Below, one piece after another: positions 10,611-22,133 of a DNA stretch of 64,000 nt. The position numbers and the translations under genes are program-made. Origin of the DNA: Delphinus delphis (Eukaryota; Chordata; Mammalia; Artiodactyla; Delphinidae); NCBI RefSeq assembly GCF_949987515.2, contig NC_082686.1, positions 47,283,559-47,347,558 of the forward strand. Direction: 5' to 3'. The notes under the pieces are model-generated. The model had not been told where the DNA came from. It worked only from the letters and a program-made list of their open reading frames with translations, and did no database searches. The first letter of the stretch is position 1. Each line of letters begins with the position of its first letter.

Positions 10611-11996
10611 GTCTTCGCAAGCTTATGTTCTACTGCCTGAGTTCTTTCTCATTCGGAATAATGATTTGTTTAAAGGTGGGAGAGAACGCTCTGCAGCAAT
10701 CATGGTATAGCTTTGACTACACTGGCAAAATCAAAGAAGGCCAGAGCCCTTTCACCAAAGACCTGCATCATGAAGTAGTGAGAGAAGAGAACATAGAGAA
10801 CACCAGGGAGTAAGAAAAAATACCTAGGCTTGGTCAAATCTCAGATTAGGGCACAGTGTGAGTCAAGTTCATGCTCCTTCACTGTTCTCCATTATTCAGT
10901 TCATTCTGGGTGGTAGCAAGGGAGTTATACAGCAGGAGGTCTGCTTAAGTCAGAAAACATCAAGGAGCATCCAAAAGCATCTAGAAAACCACATGCAGCA
11001 GGGTGAACACTTGGCCTAGATAGTATGGCCCAGGCTAGATCCTATGAATTTGGGTCAAACCAATGATCAGGGTTCTTCTAACTGGTATCAGGGCTCTCCT
11101 TGTGTCCTCTAAGAAGGGTCCACCAAGCCCTTTCCCAAGCCCCTAGCCCCATTAATCTTTACGAAGGTGTGCATTTCCAGTGCTCTTTAATTAGGGCAGA
11201 TCCCTTCCCAGTCCTATTGAATAGATCTGGACACTCCAGAGTACACGGGACTGGGATAGATTGAGCTTGGGGGTTCTACCCACTGTGTGTGGTTCCATAT
11301 ATACCGTTTGTTCGAAAGTACCTATGGCAGCCAAGAGTACGTGTTGACCAAGGAAGGTGGCTTCTGCTAGGAGGTATAAGTAAATAAATGGATGTCAGAG
11401 CTTACAATTAAGGGGGGTTGGGGGAGAGACAAAGAATCATTACACCCCCTTGAGCGTGTTGCTTTGGATATTTTGGTAATGATTATAAAGCATTTACACA
11501 CAGACTAAACTAAGCTCTTTGTGTTCTTTGCAAGATGGAAAGCTTGCCAAGTCAATTTCAGCATGCAAAGCCCAGACAATTATTCTTTTGGCATTTAGGG
11601 GCCGCCCCTGTTTTTGCTGGGGGTTTGGAGGCGGGTAGCCTGTTGACACAGGAAGGCTTTATAAGGAAAAAGAAGACAACTTTACCCTCTACTTTTTAGA
11701 AAAGAAACCCCCTGTCAGGGTTCTCAGTCCCTACCTCCTTTGCTAAACCTCTGTCACAGAGCCAACAGAAGAACCCCTTGGGCTCAGAAGTGCCATACAC
11801 ACTTGGGGGCCCACAGCCAGTGACTCATTCACGGTTGTTTTCATTTCCTGCACTTAGCACCGCACTGTGAAATTCTGTATTTCTTTTGTGAATGTGTGCA
11901 TGAACATGGTTAATAGCTGTATTTCTAGTGATAACCATTGGAAAGATAAAGTTCTTGAGATTATGGCCTTGGTCCCTTATATAATATATACTTTGT
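10611..11996. other. Unique sequence, 1.4 kb
   Basis: No repeat is recognised. A short GC-rich patch at 11595-11640 (ggggccgcccctg, then a G-rich run) stands out from the AT-rich background but is too small for a CpG island. No exon is supported. Confidence 0.5.
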
Positions 11997-12065
11997 GGTA
12001 GTGGTTCTCAACCTGTGAACCTGGAACCCCTAGGAACTTTCATAGTTGTCCTAGGGGCCTCCCAG
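11997..12065 (+). repeat. Possible hAT transposon end
   Basis: 'agtggttctcaacctgtgaa' resembles the 5' terminal inverted repeat shared by many mammalian hAT-Charlie elements. No matching 3' end was found. Confidence 0.35.
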
Positions 12066-12849
12066 TCATCTTCCAAAAGCATTGTGAGAAACTGAGCGTG
12101 ATGTGTCTCCAGAATGGAGACTGTCGTGATTGATAGCATGCAAGCCATTTAAATGTTTTCTGAATCTGTTGTAGGCTTTTGTGGCTATATCTTTGTTCAG
12201 TCCATGGACAGGAAAAGCTACAACTATCAGTGGGGAATTAAGAAACTTTTTTGTTATGGAAAAAGAGTTATCCTGGAAAGGATGAGTAAAAAGTGTCTGA
12301 ACTTCTTTTTTGTAACAGCTAAACAAGAGGCTCCCGTTTTCTTGTTATGGAACCTTTTAGTGCTGTTTCCTGATCTGCATGGTTTCATGTCTGGATCAGA
12401 ACGCCCTGTTTGCATTTGCTGCTGAGGAGTGGGCTGAAGACATTTGGTCTTTCAAACTGTTGATCTTAAAAACTATAAAGGATGCTTTTCGGTGGTGTTA
12501 GTAGTGTCATAAGAGACTCCATGCATCCACCCTACTCTCTTCAGTACAAGTTACCATATGCTGTAATTACTTTCAGGTGAGAAATTATTGCAGTTTAACT
12601 TGGTGGTGGCTACATGCTGAAGGCTGGATCCAGAGTACTCTTATTTTTGCCTTTAGTAGAGACTGCTTCTTCCAGCATGTTGGCTATAGTTTTTAAAATA
12701 GAAGTTTGCTGGCTGTATAATATAAAACACCAAATTGCCAAGCATAGACACTTTTCTCCCTCAGAAGGGTGTAGCACGTTCATTGCACAGGCACTAACAA
12801 ATGCCTGCCTTCTGCTGTGAGTGTTGTATTGTTTTTCTTCCTTTCTCCT
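12066..12849. other. Unique sequence
   Basis: Two overlapping opposite frames of 86 and 90 codons (12066-12425) have no recognisable homology. Confidence 0.5.
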
Positions 12850-13165
12850 TTTCTGTCAACATTTCCCTTTTTTTAATAAGAAAAAAAAGTCAATTAAAAA
12901 GCAGCATATGTTAAGCACTGAAAATGGGGAACAATCATAAAGAATAAAAAAATTCATCCTTAATCCAACCATGCTCTTCATCTTTTTCTGTAGTGTTTTC
13001 CACACTTTCTTGTCTTCTGTATCTGTTATAATGTGCATGTTGTTTGGGGAATATTATTTGTTGTCATTTTTCCATACCATAGTTATTCATGGTTGCATAG
13101 AATTTCATTATATGAAGGCGCCATTATTAATAACCATTCTCCTATTCCTGGATACTTAGTTTACC
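12850..13165 (-). mobile_element. Old L1 3' fragment, antisense
   Basis: 'catggttgcatagaatttca' followed by 'ttatatgaaggcgccattat' and 'taaccattctcctattcctg' is the antisense of the L1 ORF2 C-terminus and 3' UTR. It is strongly diverged, and the T/A runs at 12866-12890 belong to the same region. Confidence 0.65.
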
Positions 13166-13971
13166 ATCCTCGTTTGAGTCCTTCCTTTCCTCCTCCCCAA
13201 CTTACACTTTAGAGGCATGAACCCTGTGGATCCAGAAGGGATCCAGAGCTAACAAGAACCTTTGACCACTATCTGGACTTTTTGAAACTGGCTGGCATCC
13301 TTGAGAACTGTCTTTGGCTCAGAAAAATATCTATTTGTGTTTTAAAGTCATGATTTTGGCCTCTGTGGGATTTAATCACAACTCATAATTGTTATTCTAT
13401 CTCCCCTCTAAATTCTTTCCCCTTTACCAAATTAAAAATATGAAAAATGTTTGAATATTTTTAAGAAGGTAAAAAAATATATAGAAGTCATTAGATACTG
13501 TTAGAGTAGACCACTGTACCACCTTTTCAGACCCTGAAAGTTGAGAGTTTGGAAATGAAATAAGAATTGGAATATGTATCCAAGTAATTCATCTTTAACA
13601 GTGGAAGGATGTTTACTTTCGCAAATGTTTTCTCTCCATGGAAAAGGCTGCTATTTTATTTACAGTTTACTTCATTATGTAGACTTGAATTCAAAAGATG
13701 AGAATCAGACTTGGGGAGTATATTTCAAACAAAAGTAGAAGCAAAGCTAATTAGACACTGGTGGTAGTAAGATAAGGAATATTTTTTCCTTTTAAAACAG
13801 CAACATTCTTTTTCTGATTTTTGGAGTGAGTGTGTCCTCATTTTAATACTCCTTTGTTACCAAAAGACAATACTTTGTGCATAAAACATGGTTACCAAGC
13901 AATGCACCAAAAATTAAATTGTTACATGGCTTAGGACGTGCGGAGAAGGACCAGATTGGTCTAGAAAAGAG
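13166..13971. other. Unique AT-rich sequence
   Basis: No recognisable feature. Confidence 0.5.
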
Positions 13972-14165
13972 TCTCAGAATCATAAAACATCATTAGAGTG
14001 GGAAGAGCTTGGAGATGGGTTTGCCCAGCTCTTCCCCAACAAGCAGTGGGGAGAGGGCACCCTAGCTGTACAGCCTCTCCGACAAGCACTCATCCACTCT
14101 GTGAGCGTTCATTTTTCGCAACTCTGTGGTCTTAAAAAATGTAGCCAATTCTTTCAAGATGTGTC
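13972..14165 (+). repeat. Possible CR1/L3-clade LINE fragment
   Basis: 'tcagaatcataaaacatcat' followed by 'gggaagagcttggagatggg' and 'ctcttccccaacaagc' resembles the antisense-type CR1 3' region known in amniotes. Low-certainty call. Confidence 0.4.
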
Positions 14166-15509
14166 CAGAATTCTTGTGCCATTTTATTTCCCATGACACT
14201 GCTATTAGCTGAACGCCACCTGATAATATAAATTATGATGAGTAAATTTCAAGGAGTTGGAAGGAAGATTTCCTAAACGTGAAAGCAAGGAAAAGTCTCC
14301 CCAGCACTGAGCAAGTGGCTAGAGTGATTTATCATTAAGGGTATAATTAAAGAAAATTTTGCCTTTGTAAGCTTCTGGTTCTAAAAATGCTGAGGCTAGG
14401 CCTACAAGGAAGCCTTAGGCTGTTTCCCCAAATTCTATTTTGACATATAAGTACTATTCAGTTCATTTGTTTTTAATAAGATAACTTTAAATAGAACCTT
14501 CCATAATTGACAACTAGCTTCTTGCTTAAATATTTAAATATGCTTTAGATTTTTGCCCTTCAGCTATATCTAAATGCTCAGCTATACAGCACGGTTCAAG
14601 TCTTCATTTGGGGAAGGCAGAGATCTATGACTGCCCATGCTTCCACCTATAATAGCACCTTTAATAGGCCACTTCACTCTCTGTGCCCTTAATTAGTTGG
14701 AAGAATGAAAAACAAACAATCCAGTAGCAATTGGGCTCCTTCTCAGAGCGCTAACTTGGCTACATTTCAAAGTACTTAATGTTTCCCTAAAAGGTACAAA
14801 GAACTGCATGGTGCTTACATTAGCATTTCCTAATCAAAAAGTGTAACACTTAAAAGATGGTTAGAGTTGCACAATAAGACATGGATAGTGGTTTAAGCCA
14901 TTCTATGTCTAAAGCATAATTTTTGCTTTTTAGTTCTTCTGAGTTCTGAGAATCAGAGTAAGACTGATTTCATATGTAGAAATAATTATTTCCTTTGATA
15001 CTGCTAATCTCTACCTTAAATCCAATCACAGTGATTACCAATGACGTTCTTAGCAGCCGGGTGTGCAGCATATGGGCAATGTTGAGAAGAGCAGGTGTCA
15101 GACTGAGTTTTGTTGTTGCTGTTTTTTAATTTATAAATATTCTCAAATATGTCATTATATATTATCCATAATAACTTTTAATTCCATAGTCAAAGATACT
15201 TCTCTACCTTTGACTTCATGTATTTTTTCTGTTTTTTTTTTTTTTTACCTGCTTAGGAGGATTGGGGGTAAGGTCATTTTAAGGTATTAGTCATTTTGAG
15301 TTACTACGTTAAAGAACAAAAGTTGGTTAAGTTTACAAAGCACTATAAACCAACAAGGAAGCCACGTACTATAACTACAGATAAGACTTTTTCCACCTTT
15401 ACTTCCTTATTTATACCTGCTATTACCACTTACCCTGTTTTCTCTCTCCCATAATATATATCAGTAATAGAAATAGATTTTACTATTAGGAAAGGAAGAA
15501 AATGATATC
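14166..15509. other. Unique AT-rich sequence, 1.3 kb, repeat-free by eye
   Basis: The interval lacks recognisable interspersed repeats and carries many TAAT and TTAAT words (for example near 14690). A poly-T run lies at 15232-15246. No exon is supported. Confidence 0.45.
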
Positions 15510-15697
15510 TGATCTCCTGCTAGGTGTTAGATACCTTTACATTCTCTTATTTAATCCTTGTAACAACTCTGTGATGGACACCTGAATAGTCTCTTTTTTA
15601 CAAATGGGGAATCCAGAAGTCAGAAAAGTTAAGTAACTTGCCCAGGATCACACAGTTATTATTAAGTGGCTGAGCCATGGTTCACATGTCTTGTTTC
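15510..15697 (-). repeat. MIR, nearly complete, antisense
   Basis: 'ctcttatttaatccttgtaa', 'caactctgtgatggacacc', 'aagttaagtaacttgcccag', 'gatcacacagttatt' and 'aagtggctgagccatggtt' give a clear antisense MIR. Confidence 0.85.
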
Positions 15698-15947
15698 TGG
15701 GATTTTTTTTTTACTTCTCTGTATTACCTCGTATTTTCAGGAGTCTCCCCTGGCGCCTTTCCTTGCCTTTCAGCTACAAAGTACTATTCATCAAATAGTA
15801 TAATTGAAGTTAAAAATTTTGCTGTTCCCAGCGGGAAGCAGCCCATGGCTGGGTGAATACCCACTCACTCGCCAGACAGAAAGAGGGATGGCGTCAGCCC
15901 ACATAATTCCCTTTATACAGGTTTAATATATTCACAAAAAGCTGCTT
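15698..15947. other. Unique sequence with a GC-richer patch
   Basis: The patch at 15825-15905 ('cagcgggaagcagcccatgg', 'gccagacagaaagaggga') differs in composition from its surroundings. It could be an LTR or other repeat relic, but I do not recognise it. Confidence 0.4.
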
Positions 15948-16055
15948 AGTAAATTCTTGTTTTTGTTTTTGCTTTTCAACTTATTTTTCCCAGTTTTTTT
16001 GAGGTATAGTTGATATATAGTATTGTATTAGTTTAAGATGTACAAGTAAATTCTT
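15948..16055 (-). mobile_element. Very short L1 3' end, antisense, with 11-bp target duplication
   Basis: About 86 bp (15959-16044) containing 'tttgaggtatagttgatata' and 'gtattagtttaagatgtac' is the antisense L1 3' terminus. The exact 11-mer agtaaattctt lies at 15948-15958 and 16045-16055. Confidence 0.8.
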
Positions 16056-16153
16056 TATTATCTTGTCCCTCCCCCGCCTTTTTTTTTTCTCATTGAATAT
16101 GATAAAGACTTACGTGAATATTCAAAGTAGAGTGTTTTTTGGCTCAGGAGTTT

Positions 16154-16214
16154 AAAAAGAAGGAAAGGAAAGGAGAAAGGTGAGAGAAGGAGAGGGGAAA
16201 GGAAAGGAGAAAAA
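16154..16214. repeat. Polypurine tract, (GGAAA)n-like
   Basis: Sixty-one bases contain only A and G except for one T at 16181, with repeated aaggaaagga words. Such tracts can form triplex (H-DNA) structures. Confidence 0.9.
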
Positions 16215-16314
16215 CATTAACTGTTCAGGAAGAGAGTAGTGGCCCATGGGAGAAAGACTGCCACCCAGGGATTGCTAGGTTTAACTCTGCCCTTGAAATA
16301 ACTCAAAACTTGTT

Positions 16315-16802
16315 AATAGGACTTCTAAGGCCCAGCTTGATCTGGCCCACAGTTTCACCTTACACTCCTCCCTTCTTCACTTTTTCTGCTCCGAATAGAA
16401 TATGCTGGTCTCCTCTTAGTAGTTCACACTCACCATTCTCTCTCCCACCTCCAGGCCTGCATTGTGCTCTGCTTGGCCACCTTCCCTCTGTTCTTCCCCC
16501 AGTTAACTCCTCCCACTCAGCCCTCAACTGTCAGCTGTAGTAACGCTTCCTGAGGAAACCCTCCCTGGCCTTTTTGACTAGGTCATGACCCTGTTAGACA
16601 CTTTAGTGTCACTATGACCTCTTTCTTACACCAATTACAGTAGCAATTTTATATACATTTATATTCTCTAGAGAATTTCAGCCTCCCCCACTGGACTGTG
16701 AGTTCCATGAGTACAGACATAGTCTGTTTACTCACCATTATATCTCTGGTACTTTGCACATAGTATGTACTCAGTCTATTGAATGAATGAATGAATGAAT
16801 GA
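16315..16802 (+). mobile_element. L2 LINE 3' portion with (GAAT)n tail
   Basis: Sense L2 order is visible: 'ggcctgcattgtgctctgct', 'aaccctccctggcctttttg', 'actggactgtgagttccatg', 'gtacagacatagtctgttta' and 'gcacatagtatgtactcagt', ending in five GAAT units at 16780-16802. This tetranucleotide tail is the diagnostic L2 3' terminus. Confidence 0.85.
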
Positions 16803-17067
16803 GTTTGTTTCATCATCAAATGACCAGATTTTGAGCGAGTCCCTCTGGCAAAATTCACATAGACTTAACCTAGCAGAGTTCATGTGTTTACAAAGCTGTT
16901 GGATATAAAATGGAGAAAGATGGGAAAGAGCAATGAAGCCAGTACTTATAGGGCACTGTTTCCTCCTGACCACTTCCCCCACCACAGACACACCCCACCA
17001 TGTTGAGCTTGGCTGCATGACATCTCTTTCCTAATGACATTCAGTCACTAATTGGTCCAACAGGTGC

Positions 17068-17278
17068 CCTTAGACCGGTGGCCAGCAAACTTTTTCTATG
17101 AAGTACCAAGTAGTAAATATTTTAGGCTTTGCAGACCATACAGTTTCTGCCACAACTACTCAGTTCTGTCTTGCCAGAAAACAGCCACAGAACAATGTAC
17201 AAATGAGTGGCCATGGCTGTGTTTCAATAAAACTTTATTTACCAAAACAGCCATATTTTGCTGCCCCCTGCCTTAGAT
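17068..17278 (+). mobile_element. Non-autonomous hAT-type element with 8-bp flanking repeat
   Basis: 'gccagcaaactttttctatg', 'agtaaatattttaggctttg', 'ctgccacaactactcagttc' and 'caataaaactttatttacca' define a common mammalian hAT-Charlie MITE family whose exact name I cannot recall. The element runs 17076-17270, ending ccccctg. It is flanked by ccttagac at 17068-17075 and ccttagat at 17271-17278, a 7-of-8 target duplication typical of hAT. Confidence 0.75.
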
Positions 17279-17595
17279 GATATTATGAAGCAATCATGAG
17301 GGAACCTCTGAATAAGTAAATCTGAAAGAATGATTCTCCACCCCCTGAGATGAAATTTATTCACAAAGTAATTATTTATTCGTGTGAGATATGTGTGACT
17401 GTGCATAAGACTAGGGTCGACTTTGAAGCTGTTAAATACAAGACATAGATGTGACACAGGCATCACCACCACAGGCTGTGAGAGCCATGATGTTACATAG
17501 ACCATGGTCTCCTGTAGATGTGATTTTTTTTCATTGCAAATAAAAGCACTTGAAGTTCAATGTTAGTTATATGAACAGTTTTGAAGTATTAAATA
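17279..17595. other. Unique sequence
   Basis: No feature recognised. Confidence 0.5.
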
Positions 17596-17830
17596 ATATT
17601 TCTTTGGGCTTCCCTGGTGGCGCAGTGGTTGAGAGTCCACCTGCCGATGCAGGGGACACGGGTTCGTGCCCTGGTCCGGGAAGATCCCACATGCCACAGA
17701 GCGGCTAGGCCCGTGAGCCATGGCTGCTGGGCGTGCACGTCCGGAGCCTGTGCTCCGCAACAGGAGAGGCCACAACAGTGAGAGGCCCACGTACCACCAA
17801 AAAAAAAAATATATATATATATATTTCTTT
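17596..17830 (+). mobile_element. CHR-2-type SINE, short form, with 10-bp target duplication
   Basis: The element at 17606-17820 begins 'gggcttccctggtggcgcag', has the B-box region 'gggttcgtgccc', the body 'gaagatcccacatgccacag' and 'tgctccgcaacaggagaggc', and ends in an A-run followed by (AT)n. atatttcttt is duplicated at 17596-17605 and 17821-17830. The short length of about 200 bp and the words gttgagagtcc and gccgatgcagg separate it from the longer CHR copies. Confidence 0.95.
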
Positions 17831-18012
17831 ACTTTTGCAACCTATATCTGGTTTTTGCTTTTAGATCTGTCATGGACTGAGAAATCAGGTAATTGGCAAG
17901 GTTCTAAGGTGTGAAGTAGTGTTTTTGCTGTAGAGGTTTTGAGAGTCATTTGAGATACAGATGTCTTTACATCCTTTTGTCTAGATTGGAGTTGTATGAA
18001 AATTGTGGCCCA

Positions 18013-18600
18013 CAGACAGACTGAAAGTGAGGGGATGGAAAGAGGTATTCCATGCAAATGGAAATCAAAAGAAAGCTGGAGTAGCAATACTCATATCAGA
18101 TAAAATAGACTTTAAAATAAAGAATGTTACAAGAGGCAAAGAAGGACACTACATAATGATCAAGGGATCAATCCAAGAAGAAGATATAACAATTATAAAT
18201 ATATATGCACCCAACATAGGAGCACCTCAATACATAAGGCAACTGCTGACAGCTATAAAAGAGGAAATCGACAGTAACACAATAATAGTGGGGGACTTTA
18301 ACACCTCACTTAACACCAATGGACAGATCATCCAGACACAAAATTAATAAGGAAACACAAGCTTTAAATGACACAATAGACCAGATAGATTTAATTGATA
18401 TTTATAGGACATTCCATCCAAAAACAGCAGTTTACACTTTCTTTTCAAGTGCTCACAGAACATTCTCCAGGATAGATCACATCTTGGGTCACAGATCAAG
18501 CCTCAGTAAATTTAAGAAAATTGAAATCATATCAAGCATCTTTTCTGACCACAACGCTATGATATTAGAAATCAGTTACAGGGGAAAAAACATATAAAAA
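18013..18600 (+). pseudogene. L1 ORF2 endonuclease domain remnant, frameshifted
   Basis: The apurinic-like endonuclease nicks target DNA to prime reverse transcription. Translation gives recognisable L1 motifs: YAPN near 18203, GDFN at 18291-18302 and, in another frame, RIDHIL near 18470 and SDH at 18544-18552, which contains the catalytic Asp-His pair. The frame changes near 18310-18316, where an extra base appears in the 'ctcacttaacacc' region. It is lost again at 18595-18597 after a tyrosine-arginine-glycine-lysine run. The N-terminal part, with the first metal-binding residues, is missing through 5' truncation. No functional protein is possible. Confidence 0.9.
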
Positions 18601-19249
18601 CACAAACACATGGAGGCTAAACAATACGTTACTAAATGACCAAGAGATCACTGAAGAAACCAAAGAGGAAATAAAAAAATACCTAGAGACAAATGACAAT
18701 GAAAACACGACAATCCAAAACCTATGGGATGCAGCAAAAGCAGTTCTAAGAGGGAAGTTTATAGCAATACAAGCCTACCTCAAGAAACAAGAAACATCTC
18801 AAATAAAAAATCTAACCTTACACCTAAAGGAACCAAAAAAAGAAGAACAAACAAAACCCAAAGTTAGTAGAAGGAAAGAAATCATAAAGATCAGAGCAGA
18901 AATAAATGGAATAGAAAAAAAGAAAACAATAGCAAAGATCAATAAAACTAAAAGCTGGTTCTTTGAGAAGATAACCAAAATTGATAAACCATTAGCCACA
19001 CTCATCAAGAAAAAGAGGAGGAGGACTCAAATCAATAAAATTAGAAATGAAAAAGGAGAAGTTACAACAGACACCGCAGAAATACAAAGCATCCTAAGAG
19101 ACCACTATAGGCAACTCTATGCCAATAAAATGGACAACCTGGAAGAAATGGACAAATTCTTAGAAAGGTATAATCTTCCAAGACTGAACCAGGAAGAAAT
19201 ACAAAATATGAACAGACCAATCACAAGTAATGAAATGGAAACTGTGATT
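18601..19249 (+). pseudogene. L1 ORF2 linker between endonuclease and reverse transcriptase
   Basis: The A-rich coding strand still reads as L1 in one frame by eye: WRLNN near 18612, NLWDAAKAVLRGKF near 18718, SWFFEKI near 18955, KLRNEKG-type near 19040, and QLYANKM near 19112. This is the lysine- and glutamate-rich linker between the two enzymatic domains. It has no start codon of its own and is separated from the upstream part by a frameshift. A CHR-2 SINE cuts it at 19265, just before the reverse transcriptase domain. Confidence 0.85.
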
Positions 19250-19480
19250 AAAAATCTTCCAACAGGGCTTCCCTGGTGGCGCAGTGGTTGAGAGTCCGCC
19301 TGCCGATGCAGGGGACACGGGTTCGTGCCCCGGTCTGGGAAGATCCCACATGCCACGGGGCGGCTGGGCCCGTGAGCCATGCCCGCTGAGCCTGTGCATC
19401 TGGAGCCTGTGCTCTGCAACGGGAGAGGCCACAGCAGTGAGAGGCCCACGTACAGGGAAAAAAAAAAAAATCTTCCAACA
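19250..19480 (+). mobile_element. CHR-2-type SINE nested inside L1 ORF2
   Basis: The SINE at 19265-19465 starts 'gggcttccctggtggcgcag' and ends in an A-run. The exact 15-mer aaaaatcttccaaca lies at 19250-19264 and 19466-19480, so it entered the L1 after the L1 was already in place. The 164-codon open frame starting at 19284 begins inside the SINE and fuses by chance with the L1 frame. It is not a gene. Confidence 0.97.
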
Positions 19481-20684
19481 AACGAAAGTCCAGGAGCAGA
19501 TAGATGGCTTCACAGGTGAATTCTATCAAACATTTAGAGAAGAGCTAACACCCATCCTTCTCAGACTCTTCCAAAAAATTGCAAAGGAAGGAACACTCCC
19601 AAACTCATTCTATGAGGCCACCATCACCCTGATACCAAAACCAGACAAAGATACTACAAAAAAAGAAAATTACAGACCAATATCATTCATGAATATAGAT
19701 GCAAAAATCCTCAACAAAATTCTAGCAAACGGAATCCAACAACACATTAAAACAGTCATACACCATGATCAAGTGTGATTTATGCCAGGGATGCAAGGAT
19801 TCTTCAATATACGCAAATCAATCAATCTGATACACCATATTAATAAATTGAGTAATAAAAACCATATGATCATCTCAGTAGATGCAGAAAAAGTTTTTGA
19901 CAAAATTCAACACCCATTTATGATAAAAACTCCCCAGAAAGTGGGCATAGAGGGAACCTACCTCAACATAATAAAGGCCATATATGACAAACCCACAGCA
20001 AACATCATTCTCAGTGGTGAAAAACTGAAAGCATTTCTTCTAAGATCAGGAACAAGACAAGGATGTACACTCTCACCACTATTATTCAACATAGTTTTGG
20101 AAGTCCTAGCCACGATAATCAGAGAAGAAAAAGAAATAAAAGGAATCCAAATTGGAAAAGAAGTAAAACTGTCACTGTTGGCAGATGACATGATACTATA
20201 CATAGAGGATCCTAAAGATGCCACCGGAAAACTACTAGAGCTAATCAATGAATTTGGTAAAGTTGCAGGATACAAAATTAATGCACAGAAATCTCTTGCA
20301 TTCCTATACATTAATGATGAAAAATCTGAAAGAGAAATTAAGGAAACACTCCCATTTACCACTGCAACAAAAAGAACAAAATACCTAGGAATAAACCTAC
20401 CTAAGGAGGTAAAAGACCTGTATGCAGAAAAGTATAAGACACTGATGAAAGAAGTCAAAGATGATATAAACAGATGGAAATATATACCATGTTCTTGGAT
20501 TGGAAGAATCAATATTGTGAAAATGACTCTACTACCCAAAGCAATCTACAGATTCAATGCAATCCCTATCAAATTACCAGTGGCATTTTTTACAGAACTG
20601 GAACAAAAAATGTTAGAATTTGTATGGAGACACAGAAGACCCCAAACAGCCGAAGTGGTCTTGAGGGAAAAAACATGGAGCTGA
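19481..20684 (+). pseudogene. L1 reverse transcriptase domain remnant
   Basis: Reverse transcriptase copies L1 RNA at the nicked target. The reading frame is intact for about 400 codons apart from one stop, TGA at 19776-19778, where the family has a glycine codon (GGA). Motifs in order are [19 protein letters not shown] near 19630, [14 protein letters not shown] after the stop, the D of [21 protein letters not shown], and the catalytic box at 20178-20189. That box reads LADD instead of the usual FADD, with both aspartates kept. The thumb region follows to GRINIVKM and FNAIPIKLP. The frame is lost at 20640-20684 by an indel. The 300-codon stretch downstream of the stop is the longest open frame in the window, but it is a relic. 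Confidence 0.93.
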
Positions 20685-21809
20685 AAGAATCAGACTCCCT
20701 GACTTCAGACTATACTACAAAGCTCCAGTAATCAAGACAATATGGTACTGGCACAAAAACAGAAACATAGATCAATGGAACAGGATAGAAAGCCCAGAGA
20801 TAAACCCACTCACCTATGGTCAACTAATCTATGACAAAGGAGGCAAGGATATACAATGGAGAAGAGACAGTCTCTTCAATAAGTGGTGCTGGGAAAACTG
20901 GACAGCTACATGTAAAAGAATGAAATTAGAGCACTCCCCAACACCATACACAAAATTAAACTCAAAATGGATTAGGGACCTAAATGTAAGACCAGATACT
21001 ATAAAACTCTTAGAGGAAAACATAGGAAGAACACTTTTTGACTTAAATCACAGCAAGATCTTTTTTGATCCACCTCCTAGAGTAATGGAAATAAAAACAA
21101 AAACAAATGGGACCTAATAAAACTTAACTTTTGCACAGCAAAGAGAACTACAAACAAGACGAAAAGACAGCCCTCAGAATGGGAGAAAATATTTGCAAAC
21201 GAATCAACAGACAAAGGATTAATCTCCAAAATATATAAACAGCTCATGCAGCTCAGTATTAAAAAAACAAACAACCCAATCCAAAAATGGGCAGAAGACC
21301 TAAATAGACATTTCTGCAAAGAAGACATACAGATGGCCAAGAAGCACATGAAAAGCTGCTCAACATCACTAATTATTAGAGAAATGCAAATCAAAACTAC
21401 AATGAGATATCACCTCACCCCAGTCAGAATGGGCATCATCAGAAAATCTACAAACAACAAATGCTGAAGTGGGTGTGGAGAAAAGGAAGCCCTCTTGCAC
21501 TGTTGGTGGGAATGGAAATTGATACAGCCACTATGGAGAACAGTATGGAGGTTCCTTAAAAAACTAAAAATAGAACTACCATATGACCCAGCAATCCCAC
21601 TACTGGGCATATACCCTGAAAAAACCATAATTCAAAAAGACACATGCACCGCAATGTTCATTGCAGCACTGTTTACAATAGCCAGGGCATGGAAGCACCC
21701 TGAATGCCCATCGACAGACGAATTGATAAAGAAGATGTGGTACATATATATAATGGAATATTACTCAACCATAAAAAGGAATGAAATTAGGTCATTTGTA
21801 GATACGTAG
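20685..21809 (+). pseudogene. L1 ORF2 C-terminal domain remnant
   Basis: Pieces in different frames keep L1 words: [11 protein letters not shown] near 20697, [13 protein letters not shown] near 20883, [18 protein letters not shown] near 20970, [17 protein letters not shown] near 21385 and [11 protein letters not shown] near 21585. A frameshift lies near 21090-21115, in an A-rich run. The cysteine-rich knuckle is broken: TGA at 21465-21467 replaces a tryptophan codon, and TGG at 21513-21515 puts tryptophan where the last cysteine should be. The frame ends at 21809. Confidence 0.9.
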
Positions 21810-22133
21810 ATGGATCTAGACTCTGTCATACAGAGTGAAGTAAGTCAGAGAAAAACGAATATCGTATATTAACGCATATATGTGGAACCTTAAAAATGGT
21901 ACAGATGAACCGGTTTGCAGGGCAGAAAAAGAGACACAGATGTAGAGAACAAACGTATGGACACCAAAGCGGGAAAGTGGCAGGGGGATGGGTGGTGGTG
22001 GGGTGAATTGGGAGATTGGGATTGACATATATACACTAATAAGTATAAAATGGAAAACTAATAAGAATGTGCTCTATTAAAAAATAAATAATATAAAATT
22101 TAAAAAAATAAAATAAAATAAATTTTTTTAAAA
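21810..22133 (+). mobile_element. L1 3' UTR and A-rich tail
   Basis: 'atggatctagactctgtcat' and 'agagtgaagtaagtcagaga' are the usual start of the cetartiodactyl L1 3' UTR. A G-rich block (ggcagggggatgggtggtgg) precedes the A/T-rich tail. The target duplication follows at 22134. Confidence 0.9.

Noticed and set aside
19284..19778. 164-codon plus-strand frame
   Set aside because: It begins inside a CHR-2 SINE and reads through its A-tail into the L1 reverse transcriptase remnant. It is a chance fusion without a promoter or conserved start.
19958..20539. 193-codon minus-strand frame
   Set aside because: It is the antisense shadow of the L1 reverse transcriptase frame and has no domain of its own.
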